The translations under genes and the position numbers were made by a program. This document shows, piece by piece, positions 9,376 to 19,111 of a stretch of 64,000 bases of DNA. The notes beneath the pieces were generated by a model. It was not told the DNA's origin. It did not search any database and saw nothing but the letters and a program-made list of their open reading frames with translations. The stretch lies in NCBI RefSeq assembly GCF_012641435.1, contig NZ_JABAIJ010000001.1:1612001-1676000 (forward strand), written 5' to 3'. The DNA comes from Rhizobium sp. P38BS-XIX. GTDB lineage: Bacteria > Pseudomonadota > Alphaproteobacteria > Rhizobiales > Rhizobiaceae. Position 1 is the first letter of the stretch. Each line of letters opens with the position of its first letter.

Positions 9376-9561
9376 ATGCGCTTGTTTGAATGTGGTACGC
9401 TCGTCCCGGGTTGTGACTGGCATACGCGCGCCAAGGACGACGCCGAAGTGGTTCGCCGCGCCGTTGAGCATATGCGCGAAGCACATGGCGAAACCATTAT
9501 CCGCGAGAATATGGTCGATAACATCAAGGCCCGCATTCGCGACGAAGCTCACGCCGCCTGA
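9376..9561 (+). CDS. DUF1059 domain small protein (61 aa)
   Basis: MRLFECGTLVPGCDWHTRA matches the DUF1059 family pattern, with two cysteines in an F-x-C-x6-C-x-W arrangement. Cysteine spacing suggests possible metal or redox chemistry, but function is unknown. The start at 9376 is chosen over 9253 because GTGGAGG lies 5 nt upstream and the family begins here. The C-terminus is a helix of charged residues. Confidence 0.8.
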   Translation: MRLFECGTLVPGCDWHTRAKDDAEVVRRAVEHMREAHGETIIRENMVDNIKARIRDEAHAA

Positions 9562-9575
9562 AATCGCTTCCGATC

Positions 9576-10832
9576 TCAGGCGTTCGCCAGCTCTTTCAGC
9601 CGGGCAAGAAGACTTGCCCGGTCGCCTTTGAAATTGCCGTCGACCCAGGCCTGCTCCAATATGCCCAGAAGTTCACCGATGCGCGGCCCGGCCGGTATGC
9701 CGGCTGCAAGAGCGTCTGCGCCGCTGATGGGAAAAGCAGGCTTCTTCCAGGCAGCGATACGATCAAGCAGTTTGCCGAGCCGGGCGCTCCGCGACATCTC
9801 CTCGAAATCGCTTTCAGCCTTGCCCCGCGCGACAGCCAAGGCAAGTTTCAGCCGTGTCGCGACACCTGAAGGCTCGTGGCGGTAAAGCAGGCGATCGAAG
9901 GCCGCTTCCGACATGTCATCCTTGACGACGGGCGCATTCGCCCATGCCTGGAGATAGGCGGCTTCCGCCTTGGACAGACGCAGCCGCTCCGCCAGCTTGG
10001 CAAGCCTTGCAGCATCGGGCGGCACGATGGCCGCAAGCCGGAGCATCGGATCTGCCGGCCAGTGAAGAACCTGTTCTGTGGCGATCAGCGCCGGAACGGC
10101 ATCGATCCCCCATTTCTCCGTCTCCGGAAGAATCTCTGTCAAAATCCCGACCTGACGCATCCAGAGCAATGCCCGCCCGGGATCGGCCGCAGCCAGCAAC
10201 TTCTTCATCTCCGACCAGACGCGTTCGGCTGATAGCGTCGAAATTTTCGAGCGCGCCGCAGCACAGGCGCGCAGCCCATCCGCATCCGGTCGACCGCTGC
10301 CATAATATGCGAAGAAGCGGAAGAAGCGCAGGATGCGCAGATAGTCCTCGGCAATCCGGGTCGCGGCATCGCCGATGAACCGGATATTGCGGCGCTCCAG
10401 ATCGGCGAGGCCGCCAACGAGATCCACGACTTCGCCATCCGCAGAAGCGTAGAGCGCGTTGACCGTCAGGTCGCGGCGCTCTGCATCCGCCTGCCAGTCG
10501 TCGCTGAAAGCAACTCGGGCTCGGCGCCCGTCCGTTTCGACGTCGCGGCGCAAGGTCGTGATTTCAAATGGCTTGCCATCGATAACGAGGGTCACGGTTC
10601 CGTGCACAATTCCCGTCGGCACCGCTTTGATGCCGGCAGCGCCAGCGCGTTCGACGACAGCCTCGGGCAGCAGCGTGGTCGCGACATCGATATCGGCGAC
10701 CGGGAGGCCCATGAGGCTGTTGCGCACCGCGCCACCGACCACGCGACCTTCGCCGCCATCGGCATTGAGCAACGACAGGACTCGCTCCAGCCCCTTGTCC
10801 CGGAACCATGCCTCTCCGGCAACGGACGTCAT
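9576..10832 (-). CDS. cca: CCA tRNA nucleotidyltransferase / poly(A) polymerase family protein
   Basis: 418 residues, class II nucleotidyltransferase. The N-terminal palm has the GG-V-R-(N/D) motif (VVGGAVRNSLMG) and the paired acids DIDVATT that bind two metals, followed by the template-like DLTVNALY and the IRFIGDAATRIAEDYLRILRFFRF neck motif segment. It repairs or adds the tRNA 3' CCA end; some relatives polyadenylate RNA. Alphaproteobacterial copies sit, as here, in an operon behind a CoA pyrophosphatase and DUF1285 gene. Start overlaps the upstream stop by 4 nt (ATGA). Confidence 0.92.
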   Translation of the reverse strand: MTSVAGEAWFRDKGLERVLSLLNADGGEGRVVGGAVRNSLMGLPVADIDVATTLLPEAVVERAGAAGIKAVPTGIVHGTVTLVIDGKPFEITTLRRDVETDGRRARVAFSDDWQADAERRDLTVNALYASADGEVVDLVGGLADLERRNIRFIGDAATRIAEDYLRILRFFRFFAYYGSGRPDADGLRACAAARSKISTLSAERVWSEMKKLLAAADPGRALLWMRQVGILTEILPETEKWGIDAVPALIATEQVLHWPADPMLRLAAIVPPDAARLAKLAERLRLSKAEAAYLQAWANAPVVKDDMSEAAFDRLLYRHEPSGVATRLKLALAVARGKAESDFEEMSRSARLGKLLDRIAAWKKPAFPISGADALAAGIPAGPRIGELLGILEQAWVDGNFKGDRASLLARLKELANA

Positions 10833-11464
10833 GTGTAAAGCCTTTCATAAAGCGTGCGGACGATGCCCGCGGTAATGCCCCAGATCATCCGCTGACCATA
10901 AGGCATGCGGTAAAAATGGCGCTCGGTTCCCTGCCAGACCATGGTGTCGGTGACATGGTGGCTTGGGTCCATCAAGAAGGACAGCGGCACCTCGAAAGCA
11001 TCCTCAACCTCGGTCGGGTTGAGAGCCAGGTCGAAGCCGGGCCGCACGACCGCCAGGATCGGCGTGATGCGAAAGCCGGTTGCGGCCAGATAATGCGGAA
11101 GCCGCGCCACAGGTTCTATGAAGATGTCAGCAAGTCCGATCTCCTCGCCCGCCTCACGCACGGCCGCCATTTCCGGCGAGGCGTCTTCGGGATCGATAGC
11201 GCCGCCCGGGAAGGCGATCTGGCCGGAATGCTTGCGCAGGGTGGATGTGCGAAGCGTGAAGATCACCTTAGCATCGTCGCCGCTGTCGACCACCGGCACG
11301 AGCACGGCCGCATCCTTCAGCTTCAAACCCTCGACCTGCAATATCGTTTCCGGATTGAGGCGATGATCGCCATGATCCCGCCAGGCAAGCTCGACCGGTG
11401 CACCGCTCTGCATGAGTGCGCGGCGCCGAAACTCGTCTGCGGAATAAAGAGGAAATTCAATCAT
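10829..11464 (-). CDS. NUDIX CoA pyrophosphatase
   Basis: 211 residues. The Nudix box reads GGAIDPEDASPEMAAVREAGEEIG, i.e. G-x5-E-x7-REUxEExGU with slight variation, after RKHSGQIAFPGGA, a CoA-diphosphatase signature (NuCoA motif). It is expected to hydrolyse CoA or acyl-CoA to 3',5'-ADP and phosphopantetheine. Four-base overlaps at both ends (11461-11464 and 10829-10832) indicate translational coupling in a three-gene operon. Confidence 0.9.
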   Translation of the reverse strand: MIEFPLYSADEFRRRALMQSGAPVELAWRDHGDHRLNPETILQVEGLKLKDAAVLVPVVDSGDDAKVIFTLRTSTLRKHSGQIAFPGGAIDPEDASPEMAAVREAGEEIGLADIFIEPVARLPHYLAATGFRITPILAVVRPGFDLALNPTEVEDAFEVPLSFLMDPSHHVTDTMVWQGTERHFYRMPYGQRMIWGITAGIVRTLYERLYT

Positions 11465-12084
11465 CGCGTCAGTGCATCCAGCTCGGCGACCGGCATGACA
11501 GGAAAGATGGAGCTGCCGGAGCGAATGCAGAAGATTTCCCGCCCGGCAATTTCGACCGGCTCGCCAAGCTCGACAAGATCATACATGACCGCACGCGTCA
11601 CCAGCGCTTCCAGCCGACCACGCACATGCAGATAAGGCTTCAGCTCATCATTTTCTCCGCGGATGACGAAGCGGATCGGATGCTCCCTGCCCGCCTCGAC
11701 AACATCGCCGACATTGGTGCGGAAGGTCAGCACACGCCTGCCGTCGCGTTCCGTCACGCTCATCTCGACGGCGACGAAGGGCGCATCGACGACGCGAATG
11801 CCGACTTTCTCCACAGGCGTGACGAGATAGGTCTTATCATCAGCATCCTTGCGCAGGACAGTGGAAAACAGCCGGACAAGAGGCGCGCGGCCGATCGGGG
11901 TGCCCAGGTAGTACCAGGTTCCGTCGGCCCGAATTTCCATGTCGATATCGCCGCAAAACGGCGGATCCCAACGATCGACGGGCGGCAGGCCCTTCTTGCG
12001 ACCGCCGCTATCGCCGGCGGCGCGGGAAATCAGTGCCGCCAGACTTGCCGCATCGCCCGTTGCCTTGATTTCCTCGGTTGCCAT
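11461..12084 (-). CDS. DUF1285 family protein
   Basis: 207 residues with the DUF1285 hallmarks CGDIDMEIRADGTWYYLGT and the later VEMSVTERDGRRVLTFRTNVGD. Soluble, mostly beta. Function unknown; structures in the family resemble small ligand-binding folds, but I infer nothing beyond that. First gene of the minus-strand operon with the CoA pyrophosphatase and the CCA-type enzyme. It is divergent from the MoxR operon across 167 bases. Confidence 0.88.
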   Translation of the reverse strand: MATEEIKATGDAASLAALISRAAGDSGGRKKGLPPVDRWDPPFCGDIDMEIRADGTWYYLGTPIGRAPLVRLFSTVLRKDADDKTYLVTPVEKVGIRVVDAPFVAVEMSVTERDGRRVLTFRTNVGDVVEAGREHPIRFVIRGENDELKPYLHVRGRLEALVTRAVMYDLVELGEPVEIAGREIFCIRSGSSIFPVMPVAELDALTR

Positions 12085-12251
12085 TGTTCCGTCCCGGTTT
12101 ACCGTTAGTCACGAATACGACAGTTTCTCACGAGATAGTCATTCGAAACGTGCTTGTCAGCCGTCTTCGTGGCGATAAGTTGTATTGATTATGAGGCAAA
12201 TGTGTAAGGTCTGCGAATCGCAGGCACCGTTTTATGCCACTGGAGACGCAA

Positions 12252-13265
12252 ATGGGCATGATCAAATCGACCGAAACGAACCTCGACGAGCAGGCTATGG
12301 TCGCATCGGCCGAGAAGGCCTTGAGCGATATCGCCCTGGTGCGTGAAGAGGTTTCGAAGGTCATTTTCGGCCAGGAAAGCGTCGTGGAAAATACGCTGCT
12401 TGCCGTGCTTGCCGGCGGTCACGCGTTGCTTGTCGGCGTACCGGGCCTTGCGAAAACCAAGCTGGTGACCACGCTTGGCGCGGTTCTCGGCCTTGCGTCC
12501 AATCGTGTCCAGTTCACGCCTGACCTGATGCCGTCGGATATTCTCGGCTCCGAAGTGATGGATCAGGACGAGAGCGGCCGCCGCTCCTTCCGTTTCGTCA
12601 AGGGCCCGGTCTTCGCGCAGCTCCTGATGGCCGACGAAATCAACCGCGCCTCACCGCGCACGCAGTCGGCACTGCTGCAGTCGATGCAGGAATATCACGT
12701 CACCATCGCCGGCCAGCGTTATGACCTGCCGGCTCCGTTCCATGTTCTGGCAACACAGAACCCGCTGGAACAGGAAGGCACCTATCCGCTGCCGGAAGCC
12801 CAGCTCGACCGCTTCCTGCTGCAGGTCGATGTCGACTATCCAGAGCTTGCCGACGAGCGGCGCATTCTGCTCGAAACGACCGGGATTGGCGAAGCCACGC
12901 CGGATGCCGTCATCAATGCCGAGCGCCTGCTGGAAATCCAGCATCTGATTCGCCAGATGCCGGTCAGCGATGGCGTGGTCGACGCAATTCTCGCACTGGT
13001 GCGCTCCGCCCGCCCCGGTCAAGGCAATGCCTCGACCGACAAGCATGTCGCCTGGGGTCCCGGCCCGCGTGCCGGTCAGGCTATGATGCTCTGCGCCCGC
13101 GCCCGCGCGCTTTACGAAGGCCGGCTCGCGCCATCGATCGACGACGTGCATGCGCTCGCAGAACCGGTGCTCGAACATCGCATGGCATTGACCTTTGCAG
13201 CCCGCGCCGATGGCATGTCCGTGCGCGATGTCATTGCAGGGCTGGTCAAGCAGTCGAGAGCGTAA
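12252..13265 (+). CDS. MoxR-family AAA+ ATPase
   Basis: 337 residues. Walker A region GGHALLVGVPGLAKTK, Walker B MADEINRASPRTQSALLQ, sensor 1 VLATQNPLEQEGTYPLPEA and a C-terminal lid are all present and typical of MoxR. MoxR ATPases act as chaperones that mature or remodel protein complexes with VWA/DUF58 partners. ATG 12252 is chosen because GGAG lies 6 nt upstream; 12234 would also be in frame. First gene of a four-gene operon with DUF58, DUF4159 and a membrane protein; 27 bases separate it from the next gene. Confidence 0.92.
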   Translation: MGMIKSTETNLDEQAMVASAEKALSDIALVREEVSKVIFGQESVVENTLLAVLAGGHALLVGVPGLAKTKLVTTLGAVLGLASNRVQFTPDLMPSDILGSEVMDQDESGRRSFRFVKGPVFAQLLMADEINRASPRTQSALLQSMQEYHVTIAGQRYDLPAPFHVLATQNPLEQEGTYPLPEAQLDRFLLQVDVDYPELADERRILLETTGIGEATPDAVINAERLLEIQHLIRQMPVSDGVVDAILALVRSARPGQGNASTDKHVAWGPGPRAGQAMMLCARARALYEGRLAPSIDDVHALAEPVLEHRMALTFAARADGMSVRDVIAGLVKQSRA

Positions 13266-13292
13266 GCCGGATCTCGAGGAGAATATAATCGC

Positions 13293-14213
13293 GTGGCATC
13301 CATCGGACAGATCGTCAGACCGACTTCAGGCAACGATGCCCTTTCCCGTGCCCGCAGTCGCGCTGCCCTCGTGCCGGATTGCCTCGTCGAAGCCAAGCGT
13401 ATTGCCAATACGGTGATTGCGGGATGGCACGGTCGGCGCAAGCGCGGCATCGGTGAGAATTTCTGGCAATTCCGCCCCTATACCGAAGGCGAAAGCCTGT
13501 CGCGCATCGACTGGCGGCGATCAGCGCGTGACGACCATACCTACATTCGCGACCATGAATGGGAAGCTGCGCACACCATCTGGCTTTGGGCCGACCTTTC
13601 GCCTTCGATGATGTACAAGTCCACCTATGGCCATGTTTCCAAGGAAGGCCGCGCGCTGGTCATCATGCTGGCGCTTGCCGAAATCCTGTCCCGCTCCGGC
13701 GAACGGATCGGCTGCCCCGGCGTAATGGAACCCGTCGCCACCCGCAACGCCGCTGAACGCCTGGCCGCGGCTCTGATGCACACGCCGCTCGAAGGCGGCT
13801 TGCCGCAAACGGCAATGATCCGTGGCTGGAGCGATATCGTTCTCATCGGCGATTTTCTCGACGATGCCGACAATGTGATGGGTCGGATTGGGCCTCTGGC
13901 GCGGCGAGGTCTGCGCGGACACGTGGTCGAAATCGCGGACCCGGCCGAGGAAATATTCCCATATAGCGGCCGCACGGAATTCAGCGATCCTGAAAACGGC
14001 GCGAAACTGCTTGCCGGCCGCGCGGAAAATCTGCGCGAAGACTATCAGCGCGCCTATCTTGCCCGCCGGGAAAATCTCGGCCAGTCGTTGCGCCATCTCG
14101 GCTGGACCTTCATCAGCCATCGCACTGACCATCTCGCCTCGGAAGCGCTGGTCGCCGTGCACATGTATCTTTCCGGCATGCCTGCCAGGGTCGCGTCAGG
14201 AGGACAGCCATGA
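13293..14213 (+). CDS. DUF58 domain protein (VWA-like MoxR partner)
   Basis: 306 residues starting at GTG 13293 with GAGGAG 10 nt upstream. The DUF58 core motif FRPYTEGESLSRIDWRRSAR is intact and is followed by a VWA-like fold segment WLWADLSPSMM, a degenerate MIDAS-type D-x-S-x-S. Such proteins pair with MoxR ATPases. The stop overlaps the next start by 4 nt (ATGA at 14210), so translation is likely coupled. No signal peptide. Confidence 0.9.
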   Translation: MASIGQIVRPTSGNDALSRARSRAALVPDCLVEAKRIANTVIAGWHGRRKRGIGENFWQFRPYTEGESLSRIDWRRSARDDHTYIRDHEWEAAHTIWLWADLSPSMMYKSTYGHVSKEGRALVIMLALAEILSRSGERIGCPGVMEPVATRNAAERLAAALMHTPLEGGLPQTAMIRGWSDIVLIGDFLDDADNVMGRIGPLARRGLRGHVVEIADPAEEIFPYSGRTEFSDPENGAKLLAGRAENLREDYQRAYLARRENLGQSLRHLGWTFISHRTDHLASEALVAVHMYLSGMPARVASGGQP

Positions 14214-17032
14214 GCGGTCTCTCCTTCGCATTCGCTTCGCCGGCCATCCTTGCTGCACTGATCCTGCTTCCGGCGATCTGGTGGCTTCTGCGCCTGACCC
14301 CTCCCCAGCCGCGCAGCGAGGTGTTCCCGCCGCTGCGCATCCTGGCGAAGATCTTGAAGCGTGAGGAAACACCGGCCCGCAGCCCCTGGTGGCTGACGCT
14401 GCTGCGGATGCTGCTCGCCGCGCTCGTCATTCTCGCAATCGCCAATCCCATGTTCAATCCGCGCGCCAATACACTGTCGAGCGGCGGCCCGCTGGTTCTG
14501 CTCATCGACAACAGCTGGGCAAGCGTCTCCGACTGGGAGCGCCGCGTGCGAACCGCCGACGCGCTAATCGACGATGCCGACGCCAAGGGAATTCCGGTCT
14601 CCATCGCCTTCACCGCCGAGCAGGGCAACGATGCAACGCCCGGCGCGGCGGCAGCGGCGCGTGACAAGCTTCATGCGATGAATGCTCGGCCGCTGGTCCC
14701 GGATCGCCAGCGCGCAGCCGACGCCATAAAGGCCGCCCTTAACGGCACCGCCCCCGGCACGATCGCCTTCATTTCCGACGGTCTCCAAAGCAAGGATAAG
14801 GATGACATCGTCAACCGCCTCGCGGATCTGAAGCCAAGCGACTTCCGGCTGATCGAAGGGGATGGCAGCAACATCGTCGCAATCACCGGCGCCGCCAACA
14901 ATGCCAGCGACATGACGGTGACGGCGACACGGCTGAACGGCACGGCGCCACTTCGCATGACCTTGTCTGCGCAGGACAATCAGGGGCGTCCGATCGCAGC
15001 TGGTACGCTGAACTTCAATGGCGGCCAGACGGTCGCGGCCGGCTCGATTACCGCGCCCTTCGAAATGCGCAACGATTTCGCCCGCATCGGCATCGACAGG
15101 AATGCCAGCGCCGGCGGTGTCTATCTGCTCGACGATGGCTTTCGCCGCCGCCGTGTGGCGCTGCTTTCCGGCCAGGCAGCCGACGAGTTCCAGCCGATCC
15201 TTTCGCCGCTTTACTACATTCAGCGCGCCCTTCAGCCCTATGCCGATCTGACCCAGCCCAATAGCTCCGATCTGGCGAAATCGATCCCGGAACTGCTGGC
15301 GAACAATCCGTCCGTGATGATCATGGCCGACGTCGGCCGCCTGCCGCAGGAAAGCTATGCGCCGCTGCAGCACTGGATCGAAAATGGCGGCACGCTGGTG
15401 CGCTTCGCCGGCCCGCGCCTTGCCGCCGCTCCTGCGGACGATCCGCTCGTGCCGGTCACCTTGCGCCAGGGCGAACGCACCTTCGGCGGCGCGCTCTCCT
15501 GGGCCGAGCCGCAGCCGCTGGCAGACTTCCCGTCCTTCGGTCCCTTCGCCGGCATGCCGAAGCCGGCAAACGTGCTCGTCAAACGACAGGTGCTGGCCGA
15601 ACCGACACCCGACCTTGCGGAACGCACCTGGGCAAGTCTTGCCGACGGCACGCCGCTGGTCACCGAGAAGCAGATGCGCGCCGGCCGCATCATCCTCTTC
15701 CATGTCACGGCGGAACCGGAGTGGTCGGACCTGCCGATCTCCGGCGACTTCGTCGAGATGCTGCGTCGCGTCGTGCAACTGTCGCGCGCCGGCGGCGTCA
15801 CCTCGACCGAGCAGGCGGCCAAGGTCACTGAAGCCATGCCTCCCTATCGGCTTCTCACCGCCAAGGGCGCGCTGACCAGCGAAATCGGCAGCGCTCGCCC
15901 GCTGGAACCCAATAGCAAGGGGGCTCCTGTCGCCAATTTCGACAATCCACCGGGCCTTTATGGTTCTGAGGAAGGCTTTACCGCGCTCAACGTGCTGCCA
16001 CGCGGCACGGAGCTGAAACCGCTTGATGCGTCCGCTGTCGGAACGGTCACGCGCGAAGGCCTCATCGGCGGCGAGGCATGGTCGGCCAAGCCGATCCTCT
16101 TCACGCTCGCCTTCCTGATCCTGCTTGCCGACAGCCTGATCGTTCTCTTCATGAACGGCGCCTTCCCGCGCTTCGGCCGATCGGCAAAGACAATCGCCGG
16201 CGGAGCTGCGGTGTTGCTGCTGGCTGCATCGATCGCCGTCTTCCTGCATCCGGCAAAGGCTCTCGCGGACGATTCCAAGCCCGGCGACGACACGATCTTT
16301 TCCCGGCTGGACAAAACCCACCTTGCCTATGTCGTGACGGGTGAATCCGACGTCGATCATATTTCCGAGCGCGGACTGGCCGGCCTGTCCGATTATTTGA
16401 CCTATCGCACGACCTTGGAGCCCGGCGCTCCGGTGGGATTGGACCTTTCCAAGGACGAGCTCGCCTTTTATCCGCTGATCTACTGGCCGATATCGGCAAC
16501 CGCGCCGATGCCCTCGAACGAGGCCATCAACCGCATCGATGCCTATATGCGCAACGGCGGCACCGTGCTCTTCGATACACGGGACGCGATCGATACAATG
16601 GGTGATACGTCGACGCCGAGCCCGAATGGCCAGAGGCTGCAGCAAATCCTCGCCAATCTCGACATTCCACCCCTTGAGCCGGTGCCGGCAGGTCATGTGC
16701 TGACCAAGTCCTTCTATCTGCTTGCCAGCTTTCCAGGCCGCTACAACGACAGTCCGCTCTGGGTCGAGGCACGCCAGGACACTCGTCGTGATGGCAATGC
16801 CGTTGCATCGTCTGACGGCGTGACGCCGATCATGATCACCGGCAATGATTTTGCCGGCGCCTGGGCCACAGACGATAACGGATCGCCGATGCTGCCGACC
16901 GTTCCGCCGGATGAAATGCAACGCGAATATGCCTACCGCAGCGGCGTCAACATCATGATGTACATGCTGACCGGAAATTATAAGTCCGATCAGGTGCACA
17001 TCCCGGATATCCTGCAACGGCTGGGGCAGTAA
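14210..17032 (+). CDS. Large membrane protein: N-terminal BatA-type region and C-terminal DUF4159
   Basis: 940 residues. The N-terminus (LSFAFASPAILAALILLPAI, then a second helix at about 60-80) matches the BatA/TIGR02226 two-helix domain. A VWA-like segment follows (VLLIDNSWASVSDW). A further membrane helix pair lies near residues 620-690. The last 230 residues form DUF4159 (LDKTHLAYVVTGESDVD, IYWPISATAPMP, GGTVLFDTRD). The middle and C-terminal parts probably face the periplasm. Function unknown; it is the largest member of the MoxR operon and is co-translated with DUF58. Confidence 0.88.
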   Translation: MSGLSFAFASPAILAALILLPAIWWLLRLTPPQPRSEVFPPLRILAKILKREETPARSPWWLTLLRMLLAALVILAIANPMFNPRANTLSSGGPLVLLIDNSWASVSDWERRVRTADALIDDADAKGIPVSIAFTAEQGNDATPGAAAAARDKLHAMNARPLVPDRQRAADAIKAALNGTAPGTIAFISDGLQSKDKDDIVNRLADLKPSDFRLIEGDGSNIVAITGAANNASDMTVTATRLNGTAPLRMTLSAQDNQGRPIAAGTLNFNGGQTVAAGSITAPFEMRNDFARIGIDRNASAGGVYLLDDGFRRRRVALLSGQAADEFQPILSPLYYIQRALQPYADLTQPNSSDLAKSIPELLANNPSVMIMADVGRLPQESYAPLQHWIENGGTLVRFAGPRLAAAPADDPLVPVTLRQGERTFGGALSWAEPQPLADFPSFGPFAGMPKPANVLVKRQVLAEPTPDLAERTWASLADGTPLVTEKQMRAGRIILFHVTAEPEWSDLPISGDFVEMLRRVVQLSRAGGVTSTEQAAKVTEAMPPYRLLTAKGALTSEIGSARPLEPNSKGAPVANFDNPPGLYGSEEGFTALNVLPRGTELKPLDASAVGTVTREGLIGGEAWSAKPILFTLAFLILLADSLIVLFMNGAFPRFGRSAKTIAGGAAVLLLAASIAVFLHPAKALADDSKPGDDTIFSRLDKTHLAYVVTGESDVDHISERGLAGLSDYLTYRTTLEPGAPVGLDLSKDELAFYPLIYWPISATAPMPSNEAINRIDAYMRNGGTVLFDTRDAIDTMGDTSTPSPNGQRLQQILANLDIPPLEPVPAGHVLTKSFYLLASFPGRYNDSPLWVEARQDTRRDGNAVASSDGVTPIMITGNDFAGAWATDDNGSPMLPTVPPDEMQREYAYRSGVNIMMYMLTGNYKSDQVHIPDILQRLGQ

Positions 17033-17033
17033 G

Positions 17034-19106
17034 ATGAATATCGGTTTTGCCCCTTTTCTGCCCTGGCCCGTGCTTGCCGCTCTTGCGCTGCTCACCCTTG
17101 TTATTGCCGCGCTCGCGATCTATCGCGGCCTGCGCGGCGCATGGATCCGCACCATTGCCGCCTTTGCACTGCTGGCAGCACTCGTCAATCCGGTGCTGAT
17201 GCAGGAGGATCGCGATCAGCTCAGCACCATCGTGCCTGTCATCGTCGATCGCAGCCTCAGCCAGGCGACGCCGGAACGCACCAAGATGACGGACGATGCG
17301 CTGGCCATGCTGAAAGATCGGCTGGCCCAGTTCCCGCGCATCGAGCCCCGGATTGTCGAGGTCCGCGATCCGGCGGAATCCGATTCGCCGTCGACACGGC
17401 TCTTCGGCGCTCTTTCCTCCAGTATTGCCGACGTTCCGCCGGCCCGCATCGGCGGCGCGATCTTTCTGACCGACGGCCAAATCCACGATATCCCCGGCGT
17501 CAACCAGCAGCTCGGCTTCGATGCGCCCATCCACGGCCTGATTACCGGCAAGCCCGACGAATTCGATCGACGCATCGAGATAGTGCGCGTGCCACGTTTT
17601 GGCATCGTCAACGAAGAACAGCAGCTTGTCTTTCGTGTCGTTGACGACGGCAAGAGCCCTGGAACCACGGCAGCCGTCACGGTGAAGATGAACGGCGACG
17701 AAATCGCCACCCTGCAGGCGACGCCCGGCCAGGACACGCCGTTCAGCTTCAAGGTTCCGCGCGCGGGCAACAATGTGCTTGAATTCGCCGTTGCCGAAGT
17801 GCCTGGCGAAGTGACGCCCATCAACAACCAGACGGTCCAGTTGATTGAAGGCATTCGCCAGAACATGCGCGTGCTTCTCGTTTCGGGCGAACCACATGCC
17901 GGCGAGCGCGCATGGCGCAATCTGCTGAAATCCGACGCTTCCGTCGATCTGGTGCACTTCACCATTCTGCGTCCGCCGGACAAACAGGACGGCACGCCGA
18001 TCAACGAACTCTCGCTGATCGCCTTCCCGACGCGAGAGCTTTTCGTCGACAAGATCAACTCTTTCGACCTGATCATTTTCGACCGTTATCAGGACCGTCA
18101 GAACGTCCTGCCGACGATCTATTATGATTACATGGCGCAATATGTCGAAAACGGCGGGGCTCTGCTTGTGGCCGCCGGTCCCGAGCATGCCGGCGGAAGT
18201 TCGATCGCCCTGACACCGCTCGAGGCAGTCTTGCCGGCCGAACCGACCGGCCAGATGATCGAGAAGCCTTTCTATCCACGCTTGTCCGACCAAGGCCGCA
18301 AGCATCCGGTGACGCGCGGCCTGGACGGGTCCGATACCGAGCCGCCGCATTGGGGCCGCTGGTTCCGCAGCGTCGAAGTGGAGAAGCCACAGGGGCAGAC
18401 CGTAATGGTCGGCGCCGACAACAACCCGTTGCTGGTGCTCAATCGCGTCGGTCAGGGCCGTGTCGCCATGCTGCTGTCCGATGAGGGCTGGCTTTGGGCG
18501 CGCGGCTTCGAAGGCGGCGGTCCTCACGTCTCGCTCTATCGTCGCATTGCCCATTGGCTGCTGAAGGAGCCGGCGCTGGAGGAAGAAGCGCTGACGGCAA
18601 ACGCCGCCGGCCGGACAATCACAATAACGCGCCAGACGGTCGGCGACGACCCAGGTCCCGCGACGGTAAAATCGCCGTCGGGCAAGACGCAGACGATACC
18701 GTTGAAGCAAACGCAACCGGGTCTCTATCAGGCCCAGAAGCACATGGATGAAATCGGTCTTTATCAGATCGCCAACGGCAATCTTTCGACGCTGGTGCAT
18801 ATCGGCGCGATCGATGCGCCCGAATTCAAGGCGATGATCTCGACCACCGAGACGTTGAAGCCGCTGGCGCAGAAGACCAAGGGCTTGGTGACGCGCGTCG
18901 CAGGCAGCAATGGCAGCGTCACCGTCCCGCAGGTCCTGCCGGTCCGCGGTGCCCTGCGTGTCGCCGACGGCCAGCGGCTGACCATTCGCATGACCGACGA
19001 AACCGTGCTTAAGGGGATCAACACCCTTCCCCTGTTTGCGGGCTTTGCCGGGCTTGCCGCCCTGCTCCTTGCCTTCTCCGCCACATGGTGGCGTGAAGGA
19101 CGGTGA
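17034..19106 (+). CDS. Membrane-anchored glutamine-amidotransferase-like / VWA-like protein of the MoxR operon
   Basis: 690 residues beginning 1 base after the previous stop. Two N-terminal helices (about 8-25, 35-52) and one C-terminal helix (about 665-685) anchor it. The periplasmic part has a VWA-like start (VPVIVDRSLSQATPE) and a class-I amidotransferase-like segment (YVENGGALLVAAGPEHAGG) that lacks a convincing catalytic Cys. This pattern fits the large VWA/GATase-like membrane proteins found beside DUF4159 genes. Function unknown; a sensor or envelope complex served by the MoxR ATPase is inference. Confidence 0.82.
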   Translation: MNIGFAPFLPWPVLAALALLTLVIAALAIYRGLRGAWIRTIAAFALLAALVNPVLMQEDRDQLSTIVPVIVDRSLSQATPERTKMTDDALAMLKDRLAQFPRIEPRIVEVRDPAESDSPSTRLFGALSSSIADVPPARIGGAIFLTDGQIHDIPGVNQQLGFDAPIHGLITGKPDEFDRRIEIVRVPRFGIVNEEQQLVFRVVDDGKSPGTTAAVTVKMNGDEIATLQATPGQDTPFSFKVPRAGNNVLEFAVAEVPGEVTPINNQTVQLIEGIRQNMRVLLVSGEPHAGERAWRNLLKSDASVDLVHFTILRPPDKQDGTPINELSLIAFPTRELFVDKINSFDLIIFDRYQDRQNVLPTIYYDYMAQYVENGGALLVAAGPEHAGGSSIALTPLEAVLPAEPTGQMIEKPFYPRLSDQGRKHPVTRGLDGSDTEPPHWGRWFRSVEVEKPQGQTVMVGADNNPLLVLNRVGQGRVAMLLSDEGWLWARGFEGGGPHVSLYRRIAHWLLKEPALEEEALTANAAGRTITITRQTVGDDPGPATVKSPSGKTQTIPLKQTQPGLYQAQKHMDEIGLYQIANGNLSTLVHIGAIDAPEFKAMISTTETLKPLAQKTKGLVTRVAGSNGSVTVPQVLPVRGALRVADGQRLTIRMTDETVLKGINTLPLFAGFAGLAALLLAFSATWWREGR

Positions 19107-19111
19107 GCCGG

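Noticed and set aside
14564..17095. 843-codon minus-strand frame opposite the DUF4159 gene
   Set aside because: GC-rich antisense shadow with no recognisable domain. The plus-strand gene has tight operon junctions and known domains.
16953..18800. 615-codon minus-strand frame opposite the amidotransferase-like gene
   Set aside because: Shadow frame rich in Arg/His/Asp, no domain, and it would run across two operon genes.
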